Source: CAYTED01 sp964404075 (GTDB lineage: Bacteria; Patescibacteriota; Minisyncoccia; Moranbacterales; UBA1568). Taken from it: a DNA stretch of 17,037 bases. Below are positions 1-7,150 of this stretch, one piece after another (the first letter of the stretch is position 1; each line of letters begins with the position of its first letter). The position numbers and the translations under genes are program-made. Below the pieces are notes generated by a model. The model worked only from the letters and a program-made list of their open reading frames with translations. It was not told the DNA's origin and searched no databases. The DNA lies in assembly GCA_964404075.1 (NCBI GenBank), contig CAYOIM010000021.1:1-17037 (forward strand). Direction: 5' to 3'.

Positions 1-79
1 TTTGTTTACGCTTGCCCCCATTATACGAAAGACCTAGTTTTTTTGCAAATCCTTGATACTCTTTTGTCTCGATCCGGTG

Positions 80-85
80 TAAAAT
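80..85 (+). promoter_or_regulatory. Possible -10 element of the first gene
   Basis: TAAAAT lies 6 bases before the ATG at 92, so transcription from it would start at or next to the start codon and give a leaderless mRNA. The best -35-like hexamer, TTGATA at 53-58, is 21 bases upstream, which is too far for a normal sigma-70 spacer. The call therefore rests on the -10 alone and on similarity to the better-supported leaderless start at 15805. Confidence 0.3.
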
Positions 86-91
86 GAATGT

Positions 92-1354
92 ATGGATACG
101 GAAAAATTTTTTTGGTACATCCTGTTTTTCGTACTCGTCATCTCCGCTTCTGGCATCGGTGTCGGTTTTTCGGCGTGGAGAGGCATCGAGCGGGAGAAGG
201 AGGCGAGCGCCGCGGTGATGCAGGATGCATTCGCGAAGCTCGTTCGGGTGAGGATCGAGGTCGCCGCACGGCGGGAAATCCGTGAGGAACGCGCGCGGGT
301 GGAGGCGGCGCTTCAGAGGGAAAACAAGAATCCGCTGTTCGTCGCGCCGCCCCCACCGGATATGGAAAGGATGAAGCATCTCGGCTGTGTTGCGGACGGA
401 TTCCTCTCCGATTATGGAAAGGAGAGTGGGGATATGGTCAAGTATATCAACGGTTCGAAATGCTACTATCTCCATCGTGCCTTGGAGACATGGCTCGATA
501 CGCCAGATTTCGATCAAGCGACCGAGATCAAGAAAAAAGTGAAGAAAGGCGATGTCGTCTATGGGATGTTTCTCGCGGAGGCGATCGACCGGAATGCGAA
601 GTATTTCTATCCAAAGGAGAATCGATACTTCCGATTTTCCGATATGTGCCGGAAGGGGACAGAGAATCGGTGGGGTGAACATACCTGCGTGCCGTCATTT
701 GAGAGCGAAGAATATCGGAAATACCTGCGTGAGATCACGAGACAGGCGATGGACATAGGGATACAGTCATTTATGTTCGGGCAGATACGGCTTCAGGAGT
801 CGGGAGGTCTCGATCCGGCATGGGCGAGGATCATCGTGACGGATATGCGGGTGTATGCGGAGTGGCTCGGCATGGATATCGTGATCGGAGCGCAGACGAA
901 CGATATCGACGATCCGTCCTATCTCGGGCTGTTCGATTATATCGAAGGGGGCGTCGGTATCGATGCGCAGGGAAATTTTCCGGAGCGGTCGGAATGTCAC
1001 CCGCGATGGTGGCAGGGGGCAGGGGATTGGTGCTGGGCACTCCTGTGGAACGACCGGTTCGCCAAGGGGGCGAAGAATGTCCTCATCCATCTGGATTGGA
1101 GTGGGAAGCGAGGGGATGACATGAGCCATTTCACGCGGATGTCTGCGGATGGTCGCGCATCGACACTCCGGCAACTGTATGAATTCTTTACTGCGCGGGG
1201 GGACGGATTTCTCCTCCCGGTGTTGGCGCGGCTCTCTATAGACAATAATGGCTGTACCGGAGTGACCAAACACTTCTATTCACCTCAGAAGAAGTTCGGT
1301 TGTGATGACGAGAAGGTAATCGATGACATCTTTTCTTCCTGGCTGAAGAAGTGA
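92..1354 (+). CDS. Membrane-anchored exported protein, possible TIM-barrel (glycoside-hydrolase-like) domain
   Basis: A 420-residue protein that I cannot assign to a family. Residues about 7-28 are one hydrophobic segment, so it is probably an N-terminal anchor or uncleaved signal peptide with the rest outside. Residues about 33-76 are charged and helical and may be a stalk. From about residue 88 onward, short hydrophobic strands alternate with charged helices (around GIQSFMFGQIRL, MDIVIGAQT and FDYIEGGVG), which suggests a beta/alpha barrel like those of glycoside hydrolases; this is inference from pattern only. Eight cysteines all fall after the anchor, so disulfides are plausible. I chose the ATG at 92 because the hydrophobic segment starts at once; another ATG at 84 is in a different frame. 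No Shine-Dalgarno is visible. Confidence 0.75.
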   Translation: MDTEKFFWYILFFVLVISASGIGVGFSAWRGIEREKEASAAVMQDAFAKLVRVRIEVAARREIREERARVEAALQRENKNPLFVAPPPPDMERMKHLGCVADGFLSDYGKESGDMVKYINGSKCYYLHRALETWLDTPDFDQATEIKKKVKKGDVVYGMFLAEAIDRNAKYFYPKENRYFRFSDMCRKGTENRWGEHTCVPSFESEEYRKYLREITRQAMDIGIQSFMFGQIRLQESGGLDPAWARIIVTDMRVYAEWLGMDIVIGAQTNDIDDPSYLGLFDYIEGGVGIDAQGNFPERSECHPRWWQGAGDWCWALLWNDRFAKGAKNVLIHLDWSGKRGDDMSHFTRMSADGRASTLRQLYEFFTARGDGFLLPVLARLSIDNNGCTGVTKHFYSPQKKFGCDDEKVIDDIFSSWLKK

Positions 1355-1402
1355 TAGAATGGAGTCGTTCGTTCCTGTTACTCGTAGGATACAAGAAATC
1401 AT

Positions 1403-1597
1403 ATGCCCTCACCTGAATCATTGACACCGGAAATTTCGCACTCTGATGAGTCTGGCGGTTTGGATGGGATTGTGCCTGTTGAGAAAAGACCTGAAATTCG
1501 ACGGAGGATTGTCGATGGGGATGTCGAAGATTTTCTGCGAGAACAGGAGGAATTTGGTGAGAATAGGAAAAACCCAAAGAAGCCGACCATTCATTAG
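1403..1597 (+). CDS. Small acidic hypothetical protein (64 aa)
   Basis: An ORF of 64 codons between the exported protein and a small membrane-protein ORF on the same strand. The product is hydrophilic, rich in Glu, Asp, Arg and Pro, with no membrane segment and no family I recognise. Its third codon positions are less GC-rich than those of the neighbours, which weakens the case. An extended -10-like motif (TGATAGAAT) overlaps the stop of the previous gene near 1352-1360 and could drive it, but no good -35 is visible. It might be a real short gene or a chance ORF in a spacer. Confidence 0.4.
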   Translation: MPSPESLTPEISHSDESGGLDGIVPVEKRPEIRRRIVDGDVEDFLREQEEFGENRKNPKKPTIH

Positions 1598-1606
1598 GTG
1601 CATCGT

Positions 1607-1777
1607 ATGAATTTCGATCTCCATCAGAAGGTGTCCAGCGTGCTCGCGCTCCTCTTCATCGCGCTTCTCAGTACGCTCCTTGGCATTATGACCGTGAGCG
1701 AGAGCGGTCGCGCGGTGGAGGATTTCTCGGCGACGATGGCGGCGCATGATCAGGCGCTCGGCAGATCGAACAAATAG
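1607..1777 (+). CDS. Small single-pass membrane protein (56 aa)
   Basis: Reading from the ATG at 1607 gives a 56-residue protein starting MNFDLHQK, with one hydrophobic helix at residues about 9-30 and a hydrophilic C-terminus, ending at TAG 1775-1777. AGGTG lies six bases before this ATG, one of very few Shine-Dalgarno-like sites in the window, and supports the start. It ends 11 bases before the DedA-family gene, so the two are probably cotranscribed. A role linked to that membrane protein is possible but not shown. I recognise no family. Confidence 0.5.
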   Translation: MNFDLHQKVSSVLALLFIALLSTLLGIMTVSESGRAVEDFSATMAAHDQALGRSNK

Positions 1778-1788
1778 AAAAGCTCACT

Positions 1789-2469
1789 ATGCACCTCATT
1801 GCGTTTTTCGAATTCTGGTTGCGACATCTTTCGACGGTCGTGTCCCTTCCGTGGTTCGTGCTTGTCGGTTCTTTCGCGGAAGAAGTGATCAGTCCGATTC
1901 CGTCGCTCCTCGTCATGGGTACGGCGGGGACGATCGCCTTCGCCCGCGGATTGAGTGTTTGGTATCTTCTCTTGCTTTCTTGTGTCGGAAATATCGGGAA
2001 GACAGCGGGGGCATATATCTATTATGTCATCGGCGACAAACTTGAAGACCTGGTCGTTCCGAGATATGGAAGATATTTCGGCGTGACGCATCGGGGGATA
2101 GAGGAGATTGGAAGAAAGTTTACGGGAACCTGGAAGGATGCCGCCCTTCTTTTTTTTGTGCGTGCCATCCCGTTCTTCCCCACGACAACGGTATCGGTCG
2201 TATGCGGTATTTTGAAGATGCGCCTTTCTGAATATCTCGTGTTGACATTTTCCGCGAACTTCCTCAAGGATTTCGCGTATCTCCTCGTCGGATATGCGGG
2301 GCTCGCGGCGATCGGACGGCTGTGGCGGGATATCGATGAGATCAAATACTTTTTCCATATCGCGACCGGTATCGGTGTGGGTGTGATCTTGTATCTCCTG
2401 TGGAATCATCGTCGCAAGGGCATGTGGCTGTGGGAACAACTCTGCGCGCTATCCGCGAAGCGGAAGTGA
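1789..2469 (+). CDS. DedA-family (VTT/SNARE-associated) membrane protein
   Basis: The 226-residue product is a multi-pass membrane protein of the DedA superfamily. Members are tied to membrane homeostasis and, in some cases, recycling of undecaprenyl phosphate or flipping of phospholipids. Visible family marks are the acidic pair E31-E32 followed by PIPS in the first re-entrant region, and FFVRAIPFFPTTTVS at about residues 122-136 with R125, P128 and P131, followed by a Gly and a Met as in the F-x3-R-x2-P family motif. Hydrophobic helices follow at about 147-175 and 187-203. Length is typical of the family. It follows two small ORFs closely, and the uvrB promoter begins over its stop codon. 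If lipid-carrier recycling applies here, it would fit the surface-glycan genes at the other end of the window. The exact substrate cannot be told. Confidence 0.85.
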   Translation: MHLIAFFEFWLRHLSTVVSLPWFVLVGSFAEEVISPIPSLLVMGTAGTIAFARGLSVWYLLLLSCVGNIGKTAGAYIYYVIGDKLEDLVVPRYGRYFGVTHRGIEEIGRKFTGTWKDAALLFFVRAIPFFPTTTVSVVCGILKMRLSEYLVLTFSANFLKDFAYLLVGYAGLAAIGRLWRDIDEIKYFFHIATGIGVGVILYLLWNHRRKGMWLWEQLCALSAKRK

Positions 2470-2494
2470 CACGGCGTCTTTTCTCATATATACT
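2466..2494 (+). promoter_or_regulatory. Probable uvrB promoter
   Basis: GTGACA (2466-2471) and TATACT (2489-2494) are separated by 17 bases. The -35 overlaps the stop codon of the DedA-family gene. The predicted start near 2501 leaves a leader of about 73 nt that contains the heptanucleotide repeat at 2524-2551. I see no LexA-type palindrome here. Confidence 0.6.
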
Positions 2495-2523
2495 GTGACT
2501 CTTTATCCTTCTTCGCATTCCTG

Positions 2524-2551
2524 GTATTCAGTATCCGGTATCTGGTATCAA
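2524..2551 (+). repeat. Four-unit heptanucleotide tandem repeat in the uvrB leader
   Basis: Four consecutive 7-base units, GTATTCA, GTATCCG, GTATCTG and GTATCAA, share GTAT at their start. They lie 22 bases before the uvrB start codon, inside the predicted leader. The function is unknown: it could be a binding site, a slippage-prone tract, or neutral sequence. Confidence 0.6.
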
Positions 2552-2573
2552 GCATCCCCGTAATTCCCTCCGT

Positions 2574-4592
2574 ATGTCCCTATTTCAACTCAAATCCGAT
2601 TGGTCGCCGGCGGGGGATCAGCCTCGGGCGATCGAGAAGCTCGTGACCGGACTCGGGAAGGGAGACCGGTTCCAGACCCTGCTCGGGATCACCGGTTCAG
2701 GGAAGACATTTACGGCGGCGAATGTGATCGTTGCGAATGACCGACCGACCCTCGTCATCGCGCATAACAAGACGCTCGCCGCACAGCTTGCGGAGGAATA
2801 TCAGGCGTTTTTTCCCGGCCATGCGGTGCATTACTTCGTCTCGTACTACGATTACTATCAGCCGGAAGCGTATGTCGCCGCGAGCGATACCTATATCGAG
2901 AAGGATGCTTCCATCAATGAGGAGATCGATCGGCTCCGGCATGCATCGACGCAGGCGCTTCTCACGAGGCGCGATGTGATCATCGTCGCGTCGGTCTCGT
3001 GCATTTACGGACTCGGGTCGCCCAAGGAATATGAGGAGGAAAATCTCCGTCTCTCGGTGGGGATGGCATATACGCGGGATACCCTGGTGCGCAAGCTCGT
3101 TTCGATTTTCTTCGAGCGGACGAATGCGGATCTCACACCGGGATCGTTCCGTGCGCTCGGGAATCGCGTCGAAGTGATGCCCGTATCGGAGCGGTATTCC
3201 TATTCGTTCGAATTTTCAGACGGAGTCATATCGCAGATCCTTGCCATCGATCCGGTTTCGCAGAAGATTCTCGAGCGACCAGGGAGTATCTTTCTTTTCC
3301 CGACCAAGCACTTCATTACCGATAAGGTGAAACAAAAATCGGCACTCGCATCTATCCGTGCCGAACTCGATCTGCGATTGAAGGAATTGGAACGGGCAGG
3401 GAAGGTATTGGAGCATGAGCGCTTGAAACGGCGGACGAATTACGATCTCGCCATGATGGAAGAGATCGGATACTGCAGTGGTATCGAGAATTATTCGCGG
3501 CATCTCTCCGGGAAACAGCCAGGAGAAGCGCCGGATACTTTGCTTGCGTATTTTCCCCACCAGGAAGACGGGAGTCCGGATTTCCTCACGATCATCGACG
3601 AGTCCCATGTGACTCTGCCACAGCTCCGATCGATGTATGCGGGGGATCGGTCGCGTAAAGAGACACTTGTCGAATTCGGATTCAGGCTTCCCTCCGCATT
3701 GGATAATCGTCCGCTCCGTTTTGAGGAATTCCTCGAGCGGGTGGGACCGGTGGTATTCACTTCGGCGACGCCGGGCGAATACGAGCGGTCTGTGAGCGCG
3801 CAACTGGTAGAGCAGGTGATCCGTCCGACCGGACTTCTCGACCCGGAACTTTCGGTGCGCGGCGCACAGGAGCAAGGCGTTTATCCAGGACAGATTGCGG
3901 ATTTTATCGCCGAGGCGGAACAGGAGATCGGGCGAGGTGGCAGGGTGCTCGCGACGACTCTGACGAAACAGATGGCGGAAGATCTGAGTGCCTACCTGAA
4001 AGAGAAAGGGATCAGGGCGGAGTATCTGCACAGCGATGTGAAGACCATTGATCGTATCAAGATCCTCACGGCGTTTCGCAAGGGAAGTTTCGATATCCTC
4101 GTCGGAGTGAACCTCCTCCGCGAGGGACTCGATCTCCCCGAAGTGTCGCTCATCGGTATCCTCGACGCGGACAAGGAGGGGTTCCTCCGTTCCGAGACAT
4201 CGCTCATCCAGATCATCGGCCGTGCCGCACGGAACTCTCTCGGGAGGGTGATCTTGTATGCCGATCGGATGACGGATTCTTTGCGAAAGGCGATCGATAC
4301 GACGAGGACGCGACGGGCGCTTCAGGAAGTGTACAATCGGAAGCACGGCATCACGCCGACGACCATCGAAAAGCGTATTCATGATATCACCGAGCAGATG
4401 GAGAGCGAGCATGAGAGGGCGGTGCGTGCGAATCTCGTGCTCGATGAGGAGATATTCAATGTCGATCCGAAGAAGCTGATGAAATTGAAGAACAAGGAAA
4501 TGAACGAGGCGGTCGCCGCGCTGGACTTCGAGACGGCCGCCATACTTCGCGATGAGATCCGCGCGCTCGAGCGGAAAATCAGTCAGCGTTGA
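2574..4592 (+). CDS. uvrB: Excinuclease ABC subunit UvrB (damage-verification helicase)
   Basis: UvrB receives damaged DNA from UvrA, opens the helix with ATP, threads one strand under its beta-hairpin, and recruits UvrC for incision. At 672 residues it is full length for the family. Visible features are Walker A GITGSGKT (38-45), the beta-hairpin SYYDYYQPEAY (90-100) with its damage-probing tyrosines, the following EKDASINEEIDRLRHAST block (109-126), Walker B DESH (342-345), helicase motif VI QIIGRAARN (about 540) and a C-terminal UVR motif (about 630-668) that contacts UvrC. All key residues are present, so it should be active. The start is fixed by alignment of SDWSPAGDQPRAI with the family N-terminus; no Shine-Dalgarno precedes it. 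It stands alone behind its own promoter. The promoter of the next gene overlaps its stop codon. Confidence 0.98.
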   Translation: MSLFQLKSDWSPAGDQPRAIEKLVTGLGKGDRFQTLLGITGSGKTFTAANVIVANDRPTLVIAHNKTLAAQLAEEYQAFFPGHAVHYFVSYYDYYQPEAYVAASDTYIEKDASINEEIDRLRHASTQALLTRRDVIIVASVSCIYGLGSPKEYEEENLRLSVGMAYTRDTLVRKLVSIFFERTNADLTPGSFRALGNRVEVMPVSERYSYSFEFSDGVISQILAIDPVSQKILERPGSIFLFPTKHFITDKVKQKSALASIRAELDLRLKELERAGKVLEHERLKRRTNYDLAMMEEIGYCSGIENYSRHLSGKQPGEAPDTLLAYFPHQEDGSPDFLTIIDESHVTLPQLRSMYAGDRSRKETLVEFGFRLPSALDNRPLRFEEFLERVGPVVFTSATPGEYERSVSAQLVEQVIRPTGLLDPELSVRGAQEQGVYPGQIADFIAEAEQEIGRGGRVLATTLTKQMAEDLSAYLKEKGIRAEYLHSDVKTIDRIKILTAFRKGSFDILVGVNLLREGLDLPEVSLIGILDADKEGFLRSETSLIQIIGRAARNSLGRVILYADRMTDSLRKAIDTTRTRRALQEVYNRKHGITPTTIEKRIHDITEQMESEHERAVRANLVLDEEIFNVDPKKLMKLKNKEMNEAVAALDFETAAILRDEIRALERKISQR

Positions 4593-4616
4593 ACGGGTTT
4601 TCCCGTATGGTATAAT
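4589..4616 (+). promoter_or_regulatory. Strong promoter of the exported charged-protein pair
   Basis: TTGAAC (4589-4594), a 16-base spacer and TATAAT (4611-4616), with TGG just before the -10, give an extended -10 promoter. The -35 overlaps the uvrB stop codon. Predicted transcription begins near 4623 and leaves a leader of about 60 nt before the ATG at 4685. Confidence 0.75.
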
Positions 4617-4684
4617 AGGGATACAAACAGGGGGCCGGAGTCGGGGCTTTCCCTTCGTAAATAAACAAATAGTCAATACGCATT

Positions 4685-5032
4685 ATGACAGGATTGCAAA
4701 AATTATTTTTCGGGATCGGACTGCTCGCCATCGTCGGTCTCGGCGTGCTCGTCTATCAGCAGTTTGCCACGCCGGTGGCGGTCGCTCCGTCGGCGAGTGT
4801 CATGGAGCAGGGAAATCGTCCGGACGCCCTGAAACAGGATGGGGAAATGATACCGCCCGCCCTGTCTCCGGTTCCGGAAACTCCGGATGCGATCGCTGAT
4901 GATATCGGAAAGGAAATCGATGAGGATAATTCATTGTTAAGCGAAGAAGAGCTTGGCGAAACTTCCGCGATCGAAGAAGAAGGGAGCGTCGTCAGTGACT
5001 TCGGCACGGTATATGATGAAAATGAAAATTAA
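4685..5032 (+). CDS. Exported acidic hypothetical protein
   Basis: The 115-residue product has a hydrophobic helix at residues about 7-25, after a short Lys-containing N-terminus, so it is anchored in the membrane or exported. The remainder is Pro-rich and then very acidic, with many Asp and Glu between about residues 70 and 115, and looks disordered. I recognise no family. The 3' end overlaps the start of the next gene by about 20 bases in another frame, which suggests coupled translation. That neighbour is an exported Arg-rich helical protein, so an acidic-basic pair on the cell surface is a reasonable guess. The start at 4685 is the only ATG that puts the hydrophobic helix at the N-terminus, and a strong promoter lies just upstream. 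Confidence 0.7.
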   Translation: MTGLQKLFFGIGLLAIVGLGVLVYQQFATPVAVAPSASVMEQGNRPDALKQDGEMIPPALSPVPETPDAIADDIGKEIDEDNSLLSEEELGETSAIEEEGSVVSDFGTVYDENEN

Positions 5033-5924
5033 AGTATTCGTGATAGGCGGTGCCGTCGTTTTGGGCGCCCTCTCCACGGGTATCGCATCGGCATCGGTCA
5101 TGGAGGATCGGGAGTCGAGGGTGGAGATGAGGCAATCCGCTTTGCAAGAGCAACGCGAGGCGGGTATGGAGAATCGGAAAGCGATCCGGCTCGATCGTCA
5201 GGGTGAGCGCGAGGAAAACATGGAAGCCCGTCAGGCGGATCGCGAGGAACGAAAGACGGAGATGACCGCGAAGAGGCAGGCCGAGTTCTGCTCGCGATTT
5301 TCCGAGATGGCAGGGAATATGTCGGATCGGATGTCCGAGCGAAAAGGCAAGTTCGAGGACCGCAAGGAGAATCGGGGTGAACATTTCGAAGCCAGGCGGG
5401 ATGAGCGGGAATCGAAGTTGACGGATATCCGTTCGGAGCAGGATGAGCGCCGATCGGAGATGTATGCTCGCCTGAATGGGAAAGCGGTGACGGATGAACA
5501 GAAAGCGGCCGTGGAGAAATTCCGGGATACGGTAGAGACCGCGGTGGAAACGCGGCGCGATGCCGTGGATGACGCGATCAAAGCGTTCCGATCCGGCGTG
5601 GATAGCGCCGTATCCGCCCGCAAGAATTCCATGGAGTCGGCGACCGCCTCCTTTCAGGGCGCGGTAGATGCGGCCGTCAGCGATGCGAAATCATCGTGCG
5701 AAAGTGGCAAGACGCCGGCTGAAGTCCGTTCGCGATTCCAGTCCGACATGCAGGCGGCGCGACGGAAATTGCAGAGCGACCGGTCGCAGATGGAGAAGGT
5801 GAAGAATGATGTGCGGGCATTGATGGAGACCCGTCGGAGTGCCGTCGAGGCGGCGATGGTCGCGTTCAAGGCAACGCTTGAGAGCGCCAAGGCAGAATTG
5901 AAAACAGCATTGGGGAAGCAGTAG
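5013..5924 (+). CDS. Secreted charged coiled-coil protein
   Basis: About 303 residues from the ATG at 5013; ATGs at 5016 and 5022 are equally possible starts. A longer in-frame start at 4953 would lie inside the previous gene and put 20 hydrophilic residues before the signal peptide, so I reject it. The N-terminus is a clear signal peptide: a Lys-rich start, a hydrophobic core, and likely cleavage near ASA in GIASASVMED. The mature part is almost all predicted helix. Its first half is packed with Arg, Glu and Met in short ERKxEM-like repeats; its second half is Ala/Val-rich, with a segment starting ETRRDAVDDAIKAF that recurs as ETRRSAVEAAMVAF about 110 residues later. There are only two mature cysteines (FCSRF and SSCES). 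The piece VTDEQKAAVEKF faintly recalls the LTxxQ motif of Spy/CpxP proteins, but I would not assign that family. It may be a surface, cell-wall or chaperone-like protein. Confidence 0.8.
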   Translation: MMKMKIKVFVIGGAVVLGALSTGIASASVMEDRESRVEMRQSALQEQREAGMENRKAIRLDRQGEREENMEARQADREERKTEMTAKRQAEFCSRFSEMAGNMSDRMSERKGKFEDRKENRGEHFEARRDERESKLTDIRSEQDERRSEMYARLNGKAVTDEQKAAVEKFRDTVETAVETRRDAVDDAIKAFRSGVDSAVSARKNSMESATASFQGAVDAAVSDAKSSCESGKTPAEVRSRFQSDMQAARRKLQSDRSQMEKVKNDVRALMETRRSAVEAAMVAFKATLESAKAELKTALGKQ

Positions 5925-5957
5925 TGTCCAACATTTAGGCTAGGCTGATTCTTTTGG

Positions 5958-5991
5958 AGCGGTCGTTCCGCCTGCGGGCGGTGCGACCGCT
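5958..5991 (+). repeat. Inverted-repeat element, copy 1 (upstream of the alkyltransferase gene)
   Basis: Arms AGCGGTCGTTCCG and CGGTGCGACCGCT enclose an 8-base centre, CCTGCGGG. The arms are complementary except for two central positions (TT opposite TG, one of which would be a G-U pair in RNA). The same arms recur exactly at 11949-11983 and, in opposite orientation, near 7084-7118. Short T-containing sequence follows, but there is no proper U-tract, so a terminator is unlikely. Confidence 0.8.
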
Positions 5992-6003
5992 TGTTCTAGA
6001 AAT

Positions 6004-6279
6004 ATGAAATCATTTCGGGAATCTGTGATATCCGTTGTGCGGAGTATTTCTCGTGGATCGGTTTTGTCGTATAAACAAGTCGCAGAAAGAGCTGGTTATC
6101 CAAATGCCGCTCGTGCGGTCGGGAGTCTCATGAAGAAGAATTTCGATCGGTCCATTCCCTGTCATCGGGTGATCCGGAGTGATGGTTTTGTGGGGGAATA
6201 TAATCGTGGCGCAGAGCGGAAAAGAACGATTCTCATCAAAGAGGGAGTGAGGATACGGAACGGACGGGTCATAGCGTGA
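6004..6279 (+). CDS. Minimal methylated-DNA--[protein]-cysteine S-methyltransferase (AGT/MGMT)
   Basis: A direct-reversal repair protein that moves alkyl groups from O6-alkylguanine (and usually O4-alkylthymine) to its own cysteine in a single-use reaction. At 91 residues it is only the C-terminal DNA-binding and catalytic domain; the N-terminal domain of Ogt/Ada/MGMT is missing. The catalytic motif IPCHRVI has C53. This separates it from alkyltransferase-like (ATL) proteins, which carry Trp there. H54, Y66 and E80 fall at the same distances from C53 as the charge-relay residues in human MGMT (+1, +13, +27). RAVG (37-40) supplies the arginine finger. The loop between N46 and C53 is one residue shorter than in human MGMT. 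It is preceded by the inverted repeat at 5958-5991 and followed 10 bases later by the YdjC-like gene, so those two are probably one transcript. Confidence 0.88.
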   Translation: MKSFRESVISVVRSISRGSVLSYKQVAERAGYPNAARAVGSLMKKNFDRSIPCHRVIRSDGFVGEYNRGAERKRTILIKEGVRIRNGRVIA

Positions 6280-6289
6280 GAGAATCCAT

Positions 6290-6994
6290 ATGGATGGGAT
6301 ACTGCGAAAGAAATTGATCATCGCGGCGGATGATTACGGGATCAGGGAAACGACGAAGCCGATTCTCGAACTTGCGGAGAAAGGACTCCTCGATCGGGTG
6401 GCTGTTTTTGCGGAGCGCGTGAGCGATGATGATATGCGGGCGTTGCTTCGGACCGGTGTCGCGATCGATATTCATTTGGAATTGATTCACCTCCTGAAGA
6501 CGGGACATGAGGATGAAGGGAGCGCACTCAGTCGGGGTCTGAATTTCATCTTCCGTCGTATCATCGGTATCGTGCATCCGAGAAAAGTGCGTGATGAATG
6601 GCGACGACAGATCATCCTGTTTCGGGATCGTTTCGGGCGATTGCCCGACGGACTCAATTCTCATGAACATGTGCATTATTTCCCGGAGTTTTTCTCGGTG
6701 GTCGTCGCTCTGGCGGAAGAATTCGGGATACCGCGGGTGCGGCTCGGGAAGCAGGGTATCATCAAAGGAAGCTCTGGAGGATTGACGGCAGGTATTCTCG
6801 ATTGGTGTTTCCGATTCGATGCGAAACGACTGAGAACGGGAAAAGTTTCGAGCTCACAGTGGGTGACGAGTTTCGATTGGTTCGCTGATCAGGCAACCTG
6901 TTTGAAGGCACTCTCCGTTCCGGAGTATGACGATGTGGAAGTCGTCTTCCATCCGGAACGCCAAGAGGAGAAGAGCGTGCTCGAAACCTGGTAG
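6290..6994 (+). CDS. YdjC/ChbG-family carbohydrate deacetylase-like protein
   Basis: A 234-residue protein of the YdjC/ChbG family, metal-dependent beta/alpha-barrel enzymes that remove acetyl groups from acetylated sugars such as chitooligosaccharides. The three metal-ligand positions are visible: AADDYG with D14-D15, DIHLEL with H62, and NSHEHVHYFP with H125, H127 and H129. The EWRRQIILFRDRFGRLPDGLNSHEH block matches the usual helix leading into the last motif. Length is at the short end of the family. The start ATG is 10 bases after the alkyltransferase stop, so they are likely cotranscribed, though no functional link to repair is evident. There is no signal peptide, so it acts in the cytoplasm. 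A role in turnover or modification of acetylated glycans is inferred from the family; the real substrate is unknown. Confidence 0.85.
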   Translation: MDGILRKKLIIAADDYGIRETTKPILELAEKGLLDRVAVFAERVSDDDMRALLRTGVAIDIHLELIHLLKTGHEDEGSALSRGLNFIFRRIIGIVHPRKVRDEWRRQIILFRDRFGRLPDGLNSHEHVHYFPEFFSVVVALAEEFGIPRVRLGKQGIIKGSSGGLTAGILDWCFRFDAKRLRTGKVSSSQWVTSFDWFADQATCLKALSVPEYDDVEVVFHPERQEEKSVLETW

Positions 6995-7002
6995 GGTGAG
7001 GG

Positions 7003-7031
7003 TTGTTTTTCTCTGAAAAAAGTGGTAGAAT
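7003..7031 (+). promoter_or_regulatory. uvrA promoter (extended -10)
   Basis: TTGTTT (7003-7008), a 17-base spacer and TAGAAT (7026-7031), with TGG immediately before the -10. Transcription should begin near 7038. This leaves a leader of about 113 nt that contains the inverted repeat at 7084-7118, the longest leader predicted in this window. Confidence 0.7.
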
Positions 7032-7083
7032 ACTCCTTCTTGAAGAGTGGTATTTTTTATTTTTCGTGCCTTGAATTTTTTAT

Positions 7084-7118
7084 AGCGGACGCACCGCTGA
7101 AACAGCGGAACGACCGTT
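7084..7118 (-). repeat. Inverted-repeat element, copy 2 (in the uvrA leader, reversed)
   Basis: On the plus strand GCGGACGCACCG (7085-7096), centre CTGAAACAG, CGGAACGACCGT (7106-7117). This is the reverse complement of the arms at 5958-5991 with one change in each arm. The centre itself pairs (CTG-AAA-CAG), lengthening the inner stem. As plus-strand RNA it folds less well than the other copies because the central mismatches become C-A and A-A and the arm change adds A-A. That fits a mobile or degenerating repeat better than a leader RNA selected for uvrA. Confidence 0.7.
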
Positions 7119-7150
7119 GTAAAAAATTCCTGCAATTTTTCTGTAAAAGT

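Noticed and set aside
2470..2573. An SOS/LexA operator before uvrB
   Set aside because: I looked for CTGT-N8-ACAG and GAAC-N4-GTTC palindromes and saw none in the uvrB, uvrA or uvrC upstream regions.
3216..4676. A 486-codon open frame on the minus strand opposite uvrB
   Set aside because: It lies entirely against a full-length, fully conserved uvrB and has no recognisable domain. Long antisense frames are common opposite genes with this GC-rich third-position bias.
5958..5991. Inverted repeats as ordinary Rho-independent terminators
   Set aside because: None of the three copies is followed by a U-tract, one lies inside a predicted leader, and the arms are conserved to the base, which termination does not require.
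6004..6279. Alkyltransferase-like (ATL) protein instead of a true alkyltransferase
   Set aside because: ATL proteins have Trp in place of the catalytic Cys; this protein has PCHRV with the His, Tyr and Glu relay positions in place.
7022..7150. N-terminal extension of uvrA by 43 residues from GTG 7022
   Set aside because: It would start inside the promoter -10 region, translate the inverted repeat, and add residues not found in the family, which begins at about 7151.
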